From: Rahnella inusitata_A
Lineage (GTDB): Bacteria; Pseudomonadota; Gammaproteobacteria; Enterobacterales; Enterobacteriaceae
Assembly (NCBI RefSeq): GCF_965118895.1
Contig: NZ_CBCPJJ010000018.1
Location: 1 to 64,000, forward strand
DNA: 64,000 nt
Reading direction: 5' to 3'
Of the stretch, positions 7,420 to 16,156 are shown piece after piece. Both the position numbers and the translations under genes were made by a program. Under the pieces are notes generated by a model. It was not told the origin of the DNA and made no database searches. It was given only the letters and a program-made list of their open reading frames with translations. Within the stretch, counting starts at the first letter, position 1; the number at the start of each line of letters is the position of its first letter.

Positions 7420-9066
7420 ATGGCAGCTAAAGAAGTTAAATTCGGTAATGACGCCCGTGTGAAAATGCTGCGTGGCGTAAACATCCTTGCTGATGCAGTA
7501 AAAGTGACCCTGGGCCCTAAAGGCCGCAACGTGGTTTTGGACAAATCTTTCGGCGCTCCAACTATCACTAAAGATGGTGTGTCCGTTGCACGTGAAATCG
7601 AACTGGAAGATAAGTTCGAAAACATGGGCGCACAGATGGTGAAAGAAGTTGCGTCCAAAGCGAACGATGCAGCGGGTGACGGTACTACTACCGCAACCGT
7701 TCTGGCACAAGCGATCATCACCGAGGGTCTGAAAGCCGTTGCCGCTGGCATGAACCCAATGGATCTGAAACGCGGAATCGACAAAGCTGTGATCCACGCG
7801 GTTGAAGAACTGAAAAAACTGTCTGTCCCTTGCTCTGACTCTAAAGCAATTGCACAGGTAGGTACCATCTCTGCTAACTCCGATGAAACCGTCGGTAAAC
7901 TGATCGCAGAAGCGATGGAAAAAGTCGGCAAAGAAGGCGTCATCACTGTTGAAGAAGGCACCGGCCTGCAAGACGAACTGGACGTTGTAGAAGGTATGCA
8001 GTTCGACCGCGGTTACCTGTCTCCGTACTTCATCAACAAACCAGAAACCGGTTCAATCGAACTGGAAAGCCCGTTCATTCTGCTGGCTGACAAAAAGATT
8101 TCTAACATCCGCGAAATGCTGCCAGTACTGGAAGCCGTTGCGAAAGCTGGCAAACCACTGCTGATCATTGCTGAAGACGTTGAAGGCGAAGCCCTGGCGA
8201 CTCTGGTTGTGAACACCATGCGTGGCATCGTGAAAGTGGCTGCGGTTAAAGCACCTGGTTTCGGCGACCGTCGTAAAGCGATGTTGCAGGATATCGCTAC
8301 CCTGACTGGCGGTACTGTTATCTCTGAAGAGATCGGTCTGGAACTGGAAAAAGCCACTCTGGAAGACATGGGCCAGGCTAAGCGTGTTGTTATCAACAAA
8401 GACACCACCATCATCATCGACGGTGTTGGCGAAGAAGCGACTATTCAGGGCCGTGTTTCTCAGATCCGTCAGCAGATCGAAGAAGCGACCTCTGATTACG
8501 ATCGCGAAAAACTGCAAGAGCGTGTGGCTAAACTGGCAGGCGGCGTAGCTGTTCTGAAAGTTGGTGCAGCAACTGAAGTTGAAATGAAAGAGAAGAAAGC
8601 CCGCGTCGAAGATGCGCTGCACGCAACCCGTGCTGCCGTGGAAGAAGGCGTGGTCGCCGGTGGTGGTGTTGCGCTGATCCGCGTTGCTCATACTCTGGCT
8701 GGCCTGAAAGGCGACAACGAAGACCAGAACGTTGGTATCCGTGTTGCTCTGCGCGCGATGGAATCTCCACTGCGTCAGATCGTGGTTAACGCCGGTGAAG
8801 AAGCCTCCGTTATCGCGAACAAAGTCAAAGCGGGCGAAGGCAGCTTCGGCTACAACGCTTATACCGAAGAATACGGCGACATGATCGCAATGGGTATCCT
8901 GGATCCAACTAAGGTGACCCGTTCTGCTCTGCAATACGCTTCTTCTGTTGCTGGCCTGATGATCACTACTGAGTGCATGATCACCGACCTGCCAAAAGAT
9001 GATAAAGGCGATATGGGCGGCGCTGGCGGTATGGGTGGAATGGGCGGTATGGGCGGCATGATGTAA
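7420..9066 (+). CDS. groL: chaperonin GroEL
   Basis: A 548-aa ATP-dependent protein-folding chaperonin that forms double heptameric rings. It has the N-terminus AAKEVKFGNDARVKMLRGVN, the nucleotide-binding DGTTTATVLAQ motif near residue 87, and the flexible C-terminal tail of Gly-Gly-Met repeats. AAGGGA precedes the ATG. The codon usage is strongly biased, as expected of a highly expressed gene. Long antisense frames across this gene are shadows. Confidence 0.99.
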   Translation: MAAKEVKFGNDARVKMLRGVNILADAVKVTLGPKGRNVVLDKSFGAPTITKDGVSVAREIELEDKFENMGAQMVKEVASKANDAAGDGTTTATVLAQAIITEGLKAVAAGMNPMDLKRGIDKAVIHAVEELKKLSVPCSDSKAIAQVGTISANSDETVGKLIAEAMEKVGKEGVITVEEGTGLQDELDVVEGMQFDRGYLSPYFINKPETGSIELESPFILLADKKISNIREMLPVLEAVAKAGKPLLIIAEDVEGEALATLVVNTMRGIVKVAAVKAPGFGDRRKAMLQDIATLTGGTVISEEIGLELEKATLEDMGQAKRVVINKDTTIIIDGVGEEATIQGRVSQIRQQIEEATSDYDREKLQERVAKLAGGVAVLKVGAATEVEMKEKKARVEDALHATRAAVEEGVVAGGGVALIRVAHTLAGLKGDNEDQNVGIRVALRAMESPLRQIVVNAGEEASVIANKVKAGEGSFGYNAYTEEYGDMIAMGILDPTKVTRSALQYASSVAGLMITTECMITDLPKDDKGDMGGAGGMGGMGGMGGMM

Positions 9067-9137
9067 TCATCATCCCCCTGCGTTCATCCGCAGGTACGTG
9101 AAATCAGCAGGCATTTTGTTTACTGATGAGCGTGCTG

Positions 9138-9171
9138 AAAAAACCCGGTCTGAAAAGGCCGGGTTTTTTTA
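9138..9171 (+). terminator. groESL terminator
   Basis: AAACCCGG and CCGGGTTT form a stem followed by seven T residues. From here to 9366 I see no gene and no confident promoter. Confidence 0.9.
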
Positions 9172-9366
9172 TTTGACCATTTTTTATCGCATTCAGTAAG
9201 ATAAGTCTCAATGTCTTCCACCTTTAACGTGTAGACTCATTTCTGCGTGAGTTTCGGATTTTTACCGATAGCGCGGAACCTTGGGTATACGTGGCAACGG
9301 ATGCCTAAGAGAGCCAGGTGTTTTCTGATAGGCTTTATGTGATTACAAAAACAAATGGGGAAAGTG

Positions 9367-9711
9367 ATGCGGATTAAAATGTTACTGGGCCTGTCAGCTA
9401 TCGCGCTGCTTGCCGGGTGCAGTACCACTCATCAACTGGATGCAGCGGGCCAGCAGGTGAAATTCACCGACGACAAGCCAGCCGCTGAATGTCAGCTGCT
9501 CGGCCAGGTCACCGGTGCCCAAAGCAACTGGTTCTCCGGCACCGGCGGCGACGGCAGCTCCATGCGTGGTGCTGCCAACGACCTGCGTAACAAAGCGGCA
9601 GCGATGGGCGGCAACACCATTTATGGTGCCAACAGCCCGTCTCAAAACTTCCTGTCCAGCTTTGCACCGGTTGACAGCAAAATGGTCGGCCAGGTTTATA
9701 AGTGCCCATAA
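9367..9711 (+). CDS. yjeI: DUF4156 lipoprotein YjeI
   Basis: A 114-aa predicted outer-membrane or periplasmic lipoprotein of unknown function. The signal peptide ends in the lipobox LLAGC (cysteine near residue 18), followed by the DUF4156-type region (CQLLGQVTGAQSNW and the RNKAAAMGGNTI block). I prefer the ATG at 9367 because GGGGA sits 5 bases upstream; an in-frame ATG at 9355 is the alternative. E. coli YjeI occupies the same place between groEL and epmB. Confidence 0.88.
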   Translation: MRIKMLLGLSAIALLAGCSTTHQLDAAGQQVKFTDDKPAAECQLLGQVTGAQSNWFSGTGGDGSSMRGAANDLRNKAAAMGGNTIYGANSPSQNFLSSFAPVDSKMVGQVYKCP

Positions 9712-9746
9712 TCGGGCCCCGCGCGGTTTAACCGTGTAGAAATGAT

Positions 9747-9773
9747 AAAGGGATGCCAATGGCATCCCTTTTT
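9747..9773. terminator. yjeI terminator, possibly shared with epmB
   Basis: An 11-bp perfect stem (AAAGGGATGCC with GGCATCCCTTT) followed by T residues on the plus strand. It lies between the convergent genes yjeI and epmB. Confidence 0.85.
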
Positions 9774-9792
9774 GCATCTGCGCTCTGCACCT

Positions 9793-10821
9793 TTACGATT
9801 GCTTCAGTCGTAAATCCAGAACCGTTTTACTCGGTTCGCCGCCAATTTCGCGGGTCAGTTTCGGCACCATATAGCCCGACACTTTGCTCATCAGCGCTTT
9901 CATAATGACGCGCGCTTCATCGTCGCTCACCATGAAATGTGCCGCGCCCTGCACTTTATCCAGCACGTGAATGTAGTAAGGCAGAATTCCGGCGTCGAAC
10001 AGCGCATTACTGAGCGTTGCCAGCACATCGGCGGAGTCATTCACATTGCGCAGTAATACGCTTTGATTGAGCAACGTCACACCGTGTTTTTTCAGCTTTG
10101 CCATACTGTCGCGTAGTGCGTCATCAATCTCATTGGCGTGATTGATGTGCGTCACCATCAGCACCTGCAAACGCGACTGCTCAAGGCGTTGGCAGAGAAC
10201 ATCCGTGATGCGGGCAGGGATCACCACCGGTAAACGGGTATGGATGCGCAGACGCTTAATATGTGCGATACCTTCCAGTTCACCGATGAGCCAGTCGAGC
10301 TCGTGATCTTTGGCCATCAGCGGATCGCCGCCGGAGAAAATAATTTCATCGAGTTCGGGGCGTGTACGGATATAATCCAGCGCCTGAACCCAGTTGGCCT
10401 TATTTCCCTGGTTGTCCTGATACGGAAAATGACGACGGAAACAGTAGCGGCAGTTCACCGCACAGCCGCCTTTCACCAGTAACAGGGCACGATTGTTATA
10501 TTTGTGCAACAGACCCGGAACGACGCTGCGTTGTTCATCAAGCGGGTCAGTGGTAAAACCCGGCGAGGCAATGAATTCTTCGCGCGCGGTTAATACCTGA
10601 AGCAATAAAGGATCCTGCGGATCGCCCGGCTGCATACGTGCCACAAAGGCGCGGGGCACGCGAAGCGGGAACAAACGACGGGCCTCACGCCCACTTTGCA
10701 ATTCTGCATTGTCGTTAAGTGCCAGAAGAGTAAGCAGTTCATCGGGGTCAGTGATAACATCGCCGAGTTGATACAACCAATCTTCTCTAAATGGCGTTTT
10801 TAGGGTTACAATGTTTGCCAT
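9793..10821 (-). CDS. epmB: EF-P beta-lysylation protein EpmB (lysine 2,3-aminomutase)
   Basis: A 342-aa radical-SAM and PLP enzyme that converts (S)-alpha-lysine to (R)-beta-lysine for modification of elongation factor P. The [4Fe-4S] motif CAVNCRYC is visible near residue 120, with the following FRRHFPY typical of KamA-like aminomutases. The PLP lysine is expected in the C-terminal part (VPKLTREIGGEPSKTVLDLR). It is divergent from efp, its pathway substrate, with only 37 bp between the start codons, so the efp promoter must overlap the start of epmB. epmA lies 5 kb away. Confidence 0.96.
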   Translation of the reverse strand: MANIVTLKTPFREDWLYQLGDVITDPDELLTLLALNDNAELQSGREARRLFPLRVPRAFVARMQPGDPQDPLLLQVLTAREEFIASPGFTTDPLDEQRSVVPGLLHKYNNRALLLVKGGCAVNCRYCFRRHFPYQDNQGNKANWVQALDYIRTRPELDEIIFSGGDPLMAKDHELDWLIGELEGIAHIKRLRIHTRLPVVIPARITDVLCQRLEQSRLQVLMVTHINHANEIDDALRDSMAKLKKHGVTLLNQSVLLRNVNDSADVLATLSNALFDAGILPYYIHVLDKVQGAAHFMVSDDEARVIMKALMSKVSGYMVPKLTREIGGEPSKTVLDLRLKQS

Positions 10822-10858
10822 TTTTTGGCTAATACCAGTTTAAAATTAGAGGGCCATC

Positions 10859-11425
10859 ATGGCGACTTATTCTAGCAACGATTTCCGTCCGGGTCTTAAA
10901 ATCATGTTCGAAAGCGAGCCTTACGCGATCGAAGACAGTGTGTTCGTAAAACCGGGCAAAGGTCAGGCATTCGCACGTGTGAAAATGCGTCGTCTGCTGA
11001 CCGGCACACGTGTAGAAAAAACGTTCAAATCTACTGACTCCTGCGAAGGCGCGGACGTTGTAGATACCAATATGACTTACCTGTACAACGATGGCGAGTT
11101 CTACCATTTCATGCACCCTGAGACTTTCGAGCAGCACGGCGTTGAAGCAAAAACCGTGTCCGAAGCGTCCAAATGGCTGCAAGACAATGCGGAATGTATC
11201 GTGACACTGTGGGACGGTCGTCCTATCGCTGTACAGCCACCGAACTTCATTGAAGCAGAAGTGGTAGAAACCGATCCAGGCCTGAAAGGTGATACTGCGG
11301 GTACCGGCGGCAAGCCAGCGACTCTGAGCACCGGCGCTGTGGTTAAAGTTCCATTATTCGTACAGATCGGCGAAATCGTCCGTTGTGACACCCGTTCTGG
11401 CGAATACGTTTCCCGCGTTAAATAA
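10859..11425 (+). CDS. efp: elongation factor P
   Basis: A 188-aa, three-domain translation factor that rescues ribosomes stalled at polyproline stretches. Lys34 in VFVKPGKGQAFARVKMR is the site beta-lysylated by EpmA and EpmB and hydroxylated by EpmC. The Efp signature region (PLFVQIGEIVRCDTRSGEY) is at the C-terminus. A plausible -10 (TACAAT, 10807-10812) lies within the divergent epmB coding start. AGAGGG precedes the ATG. Confidence 0.98.
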   Translation: MATYSSNDFRPGLKIMFESEPYAIEDSVFVKPGKGQAFARVKMRRLLTGTRVEKTFKSTDSCEGADVVDTNMTYLYNDGEFYHFMHPETFEQHGVEAKTVSEASKWLQDNAECIVTLWDGRPIAVQPPNFIEAEVVETDPGLKGDTAGTGGKPATLSTGAVVKVPLFVQIGEIVRCDTRSGEYVSRVK

Positions 11426-11520
11426 GTTTTCGTCACTTATTGCGCTGGATGAAAGCTGCCTCAGGTGAAAGCCTGTCGCAGCTTTACGGCCTCAACCTGT
11501 TGAATGGGATTTTGTTTTTC

Positions 11521-11649
11521 ATGTTGAAAAAGATCATGCTTATGGTGGTTTCAATGATGGTGCTGACTTCGTTATCCGGCTGCAATACGGTTCACGGTTT
11601 TGGTGAAGACATCCAGCATCTGGGTGGGGCGATTTCACGCGCGGGCTGA
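11521..11649 (+). CDS. ecnA: entericidin A, small lipoprotein (antidote)
   Basis: A 42-aa lipoprotein with a short signal peptide ending in the lipobox LSGC, then the entericidin core NTVHGFGEDIQHLG. In E. coli the ecnA product counters the bacteriolytic entericidin B. The ATG at 11521 follows a weak ribosome-binding site; a longer in-frame reading from 11440 adds a non-signal extension and is unlikely. It lies directly downstream of efp and upstream of ecnB. Confidence 0.88.
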   Translation: MLKKIMLMVVSMMVLTSLSGCNTVHGFGEDIQHLGGAISRAG

Positions 11650-11733
11650 TCCCTTCAGCCTTATTGTCCCTGCTTTTCCCGTTTCCAATTTTCCTAAAAA
11701 CCTTCCTGATTTCCTACATTCCTGAAAAGTTAA

Positions 11734-11740
11734 CTACACT
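11734..11740 (+). promoter_or_regulatory. sigmaS-type -10 of ecnB
   Basis: CTACACT matches the sigmaS extended -10 (CTAYACT). It lies 43 bp upstream of the ecnB ATG and has no good -35. E. coli ecnB is sigmaS-controlled. Confidence 0.5.
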
Positions 11741-11783
11741 TAATGTGTTGTACTTTACATTCTCCTATAGGAAGGAAATTCAT

Positions 11784-11918
11784 ATGCTGAAGAAAAGTAT
11801 CCTCGCCATCTTATCTGTTCTTGTTTTGTCTTCTGCGTTAACCGCCTGCAATACCACGCGCGGCGTCGGTGAAGACGTTTCTGCCGGTGGCCAGGCCATT
11901 CAGAAAAGCGCCCAATAA
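11784..11918 (+). CDS. ecnB: entericidin B, bacteriolytic lipoprotein (toxin)
   Basis: A 44-aa cell-envelope lipoprotein with a signal peptide ending in LTAC and the mature sequence NTTRGVGEDVSAGGQAIQ, a direct match to entericidin B. AGGAAGG sits 7 bases before the ATG. It has its own promoter region and a downstream hairpin, so it can be expressed independently of ecnA, as known for stationary-phase expression in E. coli. Confidence 0.93.
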   Translation: MLKKSILAILSVLVLSSALTACNTTRGVGEDVSAGGQAIQKSAQ

Positions 11919-11959
11919 TCTGGCGTGAACGTTATGAATGACAAGAAGTAAATTGAAGT

Positions 11960-11992
11960 CTGCCTGCACATTGATGCAGGCAGTGTTGTTTC
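11960..11992 (+). terminator. ecnB terminator
   Basis: A 9-bp stem (CTGCCTGCA with TGCAGGCAG) is followed by a T-rich but interrupted tract. Confidence 0.65.
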
Positions 11993-12009
11993 TGGAGGGT
12001 GGAAAAAAC

Positions 12010-12534
12010 TTAAGGCTGTTTAACCCAGATGAGTTTGCTGGTATCGAAACCATACTGCTGCGCGGTTTGCAGCAACTTCTGTTTCACACCGTCGTCCAGC
12101 GTAGGCGTACGTGAAAGGATCCACAGATAGCTTTTATCCGGGCCACACACCAGCGCATAGCGATAGTCTTTATCCAGCTCGATGACGTTATAGCCGCCAT
12201 AGAACGGGCCGAAGAAGGAGACTTTGAGCGCCGCTCGCGCCGTTGAACCGGTGAAGTAACCCTTACCTTCACTTTCCTGCCATTTGTTTTTCTTCGGATT
12301 AAATCCGCGATTAATCACTTTTACGCCACCATCGTCGCGCAGGCTGTAATTTGCCGTTACGCGCTCAAGCCCGCTTTCAAAGCTGTGATCGAGTCTGGCG
12401 ACTTCATACCAGGTGCCGAGATAACGGTTGAGTTCGAAATTATTGACGACTTTGACGTCTTTCGGCGGTGTCACGCTGCAAGCGACGGATAACAGCGCCG
12501 TGACGATGACACCGAGTTTTGACCAGATACGCAT
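12010..12534 (-). CDS. blc: outer-membrane lipoprotein Blc (bacterial lipocalin)
   Basis: A 174-aa lipocalin anchored in the outer membrane, binding fatty acids and lysophospholipids in E. coli. The signal peptide ends with the lipobox LLSVAC (residues 14-19). The lipocalin motif RYLGTWYEVAR follows at about residue 38, and the C-terminal beta-barrel segment YLWILSRTP is present. It is convergent with ecnB and downstream of frdD, as in E. coli. The upstream region has a sigmaS-like -10 and a perfect inverted repeat. Confidence 0.95.
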   Translation of the reverse strand: MRIWSKLGVIVTALLSVACSVTPPKDVKVVNNFELNRYLGTWYEVARLDHSFESGLERVTANYSLRDDGGVKVINRGFNPKKNKWQESEGKGYFTGSTARAALKVSFFGPFYGGYNVIELDKDYRYALVCGPDKSYLWILSRTPTLDDGVKQKLLQTAQQYGFDTSKLIWVKQP

Positions 12535-12546
12535 AGTTATTCCTTC

Positions 12547-12569
12547 CTTAGGTAATCACCTAAGTGTAG
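12547..12569 (-). promoter_or_regulatory. blc promoter: sigmaS-like -10 and overlapping palindrome
   Basis: On the minus strand CTACACT (12569-12563) is a sigmaS-type -10. It is immediately followed by the perfect dyad CTTAGGT-N4-ACCTAAG (12564-12547), which would cover the transcription start. blc is stationary-phase induced in E. coli. Confidence 0.5.
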
Positions 12570-12602
12570 GTAACAATTGGGAAAAAAGAAAAGAGAGAGG
12601 GG

Positions 12603-12636
12603 GAAAATATCAGCGACCCGAAAGCAGGCCGCTGAA
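12603..12636 (-). terminator. frdABCD terminator
   Basis: On the minus strand CAGCG...CGCTG with an inner CCTG/CGGG stem is followed by ATATTTT, 19 bp beyond the frdD stop. Confidence 0.7.
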
Positions 12637-12654
12637 AGGGAAGATCGCACGAGA

Positions 12655-13014
12655 TCAGAGGCGGATCAATACGATAATCGTAATGATGCTTAAGATCGTC
12701 GCCAGACCGTAGAACACCCATTTACCGGCCGGGATGTGGATCTTCAGGTCGTGCATGGCGTGATGGATCCGGTGCAAACCGCACCACAGCGGCAGGACGA
12801 TCATCAGCAGCAGGAACAGACGGCCGATCCAGCTTTGCGCAAAAGCCAACCCGCGTGGATAACTCAGTGCATCACTGGGGAAGAATCCCAGCGGGAGCAG
12901 AAAGCACACCAGCAAAATCATTACCGGCGCGAAAATTGCGCTCCACATACCACCGGCACCAAACAGCCCCCAGAACACCGGTTCATCTGAACGTTTAGGC
13001 AGAGTATTTTTCAT
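12655..13014 (-). CDS. frdD: fumarate reductase subunit FrdD
   Basis: A 119-aa membrane-anchor subunit, the E. coli length, with three hydrophobic segments. It anchors the FrdAB catalytic dimer and forms part of the menaquinol-binding site. The conserved HRIHHAMHDLKIH segment near residues 80-92 is visible. It is last in frdABCD, 9 bp after frdC, and is followed by a terminator. Confidence 0.96.
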   Translation of the reverse strand: MKNTLPKRSDEPVFWGLFGAGGMWSAIFAPVMILLVCFLLPLGFFPSDALSYPRGLAFAQSWIGRLFLLLMIVLPLWCGLHRIHHAMHDLKIHIPAGKWVFYGLATILSIITIIVLIRL

Positions 13015-13023
13015 TTCGCCTCC

Positions 13024-13440
13024 TCAAAGAAACAGTGCGATGGCAAGGATCACCAGCGTCACAACCACGGTCACGCCCCAAAAGCCGGCAATGATCGGCT
13101 CCGGTCCCATCTTCCTGTCTTTCACAATGATGATGGAGGCTTTCGGCGCCAGCTCGAACCAGGTTTTGGTGTGCAACAAGGCGGCAAGCAGGGCAATCAG
13201 ATTGATTAGCATCACGATCGGATTTTGCAGGAAATGCACAAAACCCTCCCAGCTTTCCGGTCCGCGCCGCAGTGAGAACAGGCCCGCCAGTAATAACAGG
13301 CTGAACCAGACAGCGGGCACCGACGTCCCTTCGCGCAGCATATAGAAACGGTAGAAAGGTAAGCGCTGCCACCAGCTTGCCTTCATTTCACGCACGTAGG
13401 GCTTGCGTTTGCTGACTGTGCGCTGATTTTGAGTGGTCAT
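13024..13440 (-). CDS. frdC: fumarate reductase subunit FrdC
   Basis: A 138-aa membrane anchor with three hydrophobic helices that binds menaquinone with FrdD. Conserved segments KRKPYVREM, LPFYRFYMLREGT and LLHTKTWFELAPKA match E. coli FrdC (131 aa). The extra residues come from an N-terminal TQNQRTVS insert. The start at 13440 has GGAGG 5-6 bases upstream; the ATG 15 bases earlier lacks such spacing. It follows frdB by 11 bp. Confidence 0.95.
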   Translation of the reverse strand: MTTQNQRTVSKRKPYVREMKASWWQRLPFYRFYMLREGTSVPAVWFSLLLLAGLFSLRRGPESWEGFVHFLQNPIVMLINLIALLAALLHTKTWFELAPKASIIIVKDRKMGPEPIIAGFWGVTVVVTLVILAIALFL

Positions 13441-13451
13441 ATTTTCCTCCC

Positions 13452-14186
13452 TCATTGCGGTCTCAGCCTCGCTATCATGAAGTCTTTTGAACTTTCGACT
13501 TTGCCCTGCTGGATAGCAGCGGCCGGGTCGACGTGCTTAGGGCAGACTTCTGAGCAATAGCCGACGAACGTACAGCTCCAGACACCGTTCTGACCGTTAA
13601 GCTGCGGCATACGCTGCGCTTTACCGTGGTCACGGTTGTCGAGGTTGTAACGATGCGCCAGCGTGATGGCGGCAGGGCCGATGAATTCCGGATTCAGTCC
13701 GAACTGCGGGCAGGCGGCGTAGCACAGGCCGCAGTTGATACAGCCGGAGAACTGATGGTATTTCTCCATCTTTGCGGGGGTCTGAATGCCCGGCCCCTGA
13801 TCGACGGTACGTTGATTACCAATGATGTAAGGCTTAATGGCTTCCAGGCTTTCGATAAAGTGTGTCATATCGACCACCAGGTCACGTTCTACCGGGAAGT
13901 TACCGAGCGCTTCGATCTGCATGCCTTGCGGATACTCACGCAGGAACGTTTTGCAGGCCAGCTTCGGCACGCGGTTGATCATCATGCCGCAGGATCCACA
14001 AATCGCCATACGGCACGACCAGCGGTAAGAAAGATCTGGCGCCAGATGATCCTTGATATAACCCAGGGCATCGAGAACGGAGGTTGTCTCATCAAACGGG
14101 ACGTCATATACCACCGGGTGCGGCGCATTGTCCGTCTCCGGGTTATAACGCATGATTTCGACCTTCAGGCTGTGCATTTTAGCCAC
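13452..14186 (-). CDS. frdB: fumarate reductase iron-sulfur subunit FrdB
   Basis: A 244-aa electron-transfer subunit carrying [2Fe-2S], [4Fe-4S] and [3Fe-4S] clusters, linking menaquinol to FrdA. The plant-type ferredoxin motif CRMAICGSCG near residue 58 is followed by CINCGLCYAACP and CSEVCP. The GTG at 14186 was chosen because AAGGAG lies 7 bases upstream and the length then equals E. coli FrdB. It overlaps the end of frdA by 8 bp, indicating translational coupling. An earlier in-frame ATG inside frdA is not supported. Confidence 0.97.
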   Translation of the reverse strand: MAKMHSLKVEIMRYNPETDNAPHPVVYDVPFDETTSVLDALGYIKDHLAPDLSYRWSCRMAICGSCGMMINRVPKLACKTFLREYPQGMQIEALGNFPVERDLVVDMTHFIESLEAIKPYIIGNQRTVDQGPGIQTPAKMEKYHQFSGCINCGLCYAACPQFGLNPEFIGPAAITLAHRYNLDNRDHGKAQRMPQLNGQNGVWSCTFVGYCSEVCPKHVDPAAAIQQGKVESSKDFMIARLRPQ

Positions 14187-15978
14187 GGGATTGCTCCTTA
14201 TCTTTTTTATCCTGAGTTTCACCTGCACTACCGTAAACGCGTTTAGCCGGCGGCAGCGTGGTGATTTTCACGTCGCCGTATTCCAGTCGCGGCGCGGAAT
14301 CAGGCTGATAAAATGCCAGCGTGTGCTTAAGGAAATTGACGTCATCGCGTTCAGTGCAGCCTTCATCCAGACGCTGATGGGCACCGCGTGATTCACGACG
14401 GTTGAGCGCGGAATGCGCCATGCATTCAGCCACTTCCAGACCGTGACCCAGTTCGATGGTGTAAAGCAGATCGGTGTTGAACACGCTGGAGGTATCGTTG
14501 ATTTTCACGTGTTTAAAGCGCTCTTTAAGCTCTGCCAGCTTGTCGATAGTTTTCTGCATCAGCTCGGTGGTGCGGTAAATCCCGCAGCCTTCTTCCATCG
14601 CCAGGCCCATTTCGTCGCGGATCGCCGCCCAGCTTTCATTGCCTTCCTGCTGCATCAGCGCCGACAGACGGTTTTCAATGTCCTGCACCTGAGCGTCCAG
14701 CGCGGCAGTATTGCCAAAATCTGTCGCCTGTGCCGCGCGCAGTGCCGCCTGTTCACCGGCCATGCGTCCGAAGACCACCAGCTCAGCCAGCGAGTTGGAA
14801 CCCAGGCGGTTAGCACCGTGCAAGCCGACTGACGAACATTCGCCAACGGCAAACAGCCCTTTGATGCGGGTTTCGCACTGCGCATCAGTTTCGATACCGC
14901 CCATCGTGTAGTGCGCGGTAGGACGTACCGGGATCGGATCGGTGATCGGATCCACGCCGACGTAGGCTTTCGCCAGTTCGCAGATAAACGGCAGACGTTC
15001 GCGTAGTTTTTTCTCGCCGAGATGGCGCAGATCCAGATAAACCACGTCGCCGCGTGGGGTTTCGACGGTGCGTCCGGCGCGCCATTCATGCCAGAACGCC
15101 TGCGACACTTTGTCGCGCGGGCCGAGTTCCATGTATTTATTTTTCGGTTCACCGAGCGGCGTTTCCGGACCCATGCCGTAGTCTTGCAGATAACGGTAGC
15201 CGTCTTTGTTCACCAGAATGCCGCCTTCACCACGACAACCCTCGGTCATCAGGATGCCGGAACCCGGCAGGCCGGTCGGATGATATTGCACGAATTCCAT
15301 ATCACGTAGCGGAACGCCGTGACGGAACGCCATGCCCATCCCGTCGCCAGTCACGATGCCACCATTGGTGTTATAGCGGTAAACACGGCCGGCACCACCG
15401 GTCGCCATCACGACGGCGTTGGCGCGGATCTGCACGCGGGTGCCTTCCATCATATTGATGGCGACCACGCCGCGAACCTGACCGTCATCGACCAGAATAT
15501 CGAGGACGAAATGCTCGTCGAAGCGTTTGATTTGTGGGTATTTCAGAGAGGTCTGGTACAGCGTGTGCAGCATATGGAAACCGGTTTTGTCGGCGGCAAA
15601 CCAGGTGCGTTCGATCTTCATCCCGCCAAAGCGGCGGACGTTGACCGAACCGTCCTCTTTGCGGCTCCACGGGCAGCCCCAGATTTCCAGCTGAGCCATT
15701 TCAGTCGGACACTGATGAACGAAATGATCCACCACGTCTTGTTCACACAGCCAGTCGCCTCCGGAAACGGTATCCTGGAAGTGAAAATCAAAGCTGTCGT
15801 GATCCTGCGTTACGGCGGCAGAACCGCCTTCGGCTGCCACAGTATGGCTGCGCATTGGGTACACTTTCGAAATCAATGCGATGTTCAGGTCAGGATTGGC
15901 TTCCGCTGCGGCTATTGCTGCGCGTAAACCCGCCCCACCTGCACCTATAATTGCTATATCGGCGTTAAAGGTTTGCAC
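14179..15978 (-). CDS. frdA: fumarate reductase flavoprotein subunit FrdA
   Basis: A 599-aa catalytic subunit that reduces fumarate to succinate at the inner face of the cytoplasmic membrane during anaerobic respiration. It has the N-terminal FAD motif IIGAGGAGLRAA, HTVAAEGG with the flavinylated histidine near residue 45, and active-site segments around HPTGLPGSGIL and RPTAHYTMGGI. Translation begins at GTG 15978 with GGAGG upstream, as in E. coli. It is first of frdABCD, divergent from epmA. Confidence 0.98.
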   Translation of the reverse strand: MQTFNADIAIIGAGGAGLRAAIAAAEANPDLNIALISKVYPMRSHTVAAEGGSAAVTQDHDSFDFHFQDTVSGGDWLCEQDVVDHFVHQCPTEMAQLEIWGCPWSRKEDGSVNVRRFGGMKIERTWFAADKTGFHMLHTLYQTSLKYPQIKRFDEHFVLDILVDDGQVRGVVAINMMEGTRVQIRANAVVMATGGAGRVYRYNTNGGIVTGDGMGMAFRHGVPLRDMEFVQYHPTGLPGSGILMTEGCRGEGGILVNKDGYRYLQDYGMGPETPLGEPKNKYMELGPRDKVSQAFWHEWRAGRTVETPRGDVVYLDLRHLGEKKLRERLPFICELAKAYVGVDPITDPIPVRPTAHYTMGGIETDAQCETRIKGLFAVGECSSVGLHGANRLGSNSLAELVVFGRMAGEQAALRAAQATDFGNTAALDAQVQDIENRLSALMQQEGNESWAAIRDEMGLAMEEGCGIYRTTELMQKTIDKLAELKERFKHVKINDTSSVFNTDLLYTIELGHGLEVAECMAHSALNRRESRGAHQRLDEGCTERDDVNFLKHTLAFYQPDSAPRLEYGDVKITTLPPAKRVYGSAGETQDKKDKEQSRG

Positions 15979-16114
15979 TGCATTCCTCCACTATCATCAT
16001 GAAATCGGGTTTGATACACCCGCGAAACGCCTTCGGAATCGAAGGTTTAGTGAACCCTGATGACATACAGGCGCTGTCCCAGAGGGTAATATTCTTATTG
16101 TTTGTAAGGGAATT

Positions 16115-16156
16115 ATTATACCTAAGTGGTAGAAGTGGTAATTTGATGTGAACGCG
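16115..16156 (-). promoter_or_regulatory. frdABCD promoter with FNR half-site and NarL-like heptamers
   Basis: A consensus TATAAT (16120-16115) has a perfect FNR half ATCAA (16147-16143) placed so that a full site would centre about 41.5 bp before the predicted start. Between them are two direct TACCACT heptamers (16140-16134 and 16131-16125) resembling NarL sites. E. coli frd is FNR-activated and NarL-repressed. Confidence 0.6.

Noticed and set aside
7414..8934. Long minus-strand frames (185, 134 and 293 codons) across groEL
   Set aside because: They are antisense shadows of a highly biased gene, with no recognisable domain and no ribosome-binding sites.
13626..14246. A 206-codon plus-strand frame antisense to frdB
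   Set aside because: Shadow of the frd coding frame; composition is atypical and there is no family match.
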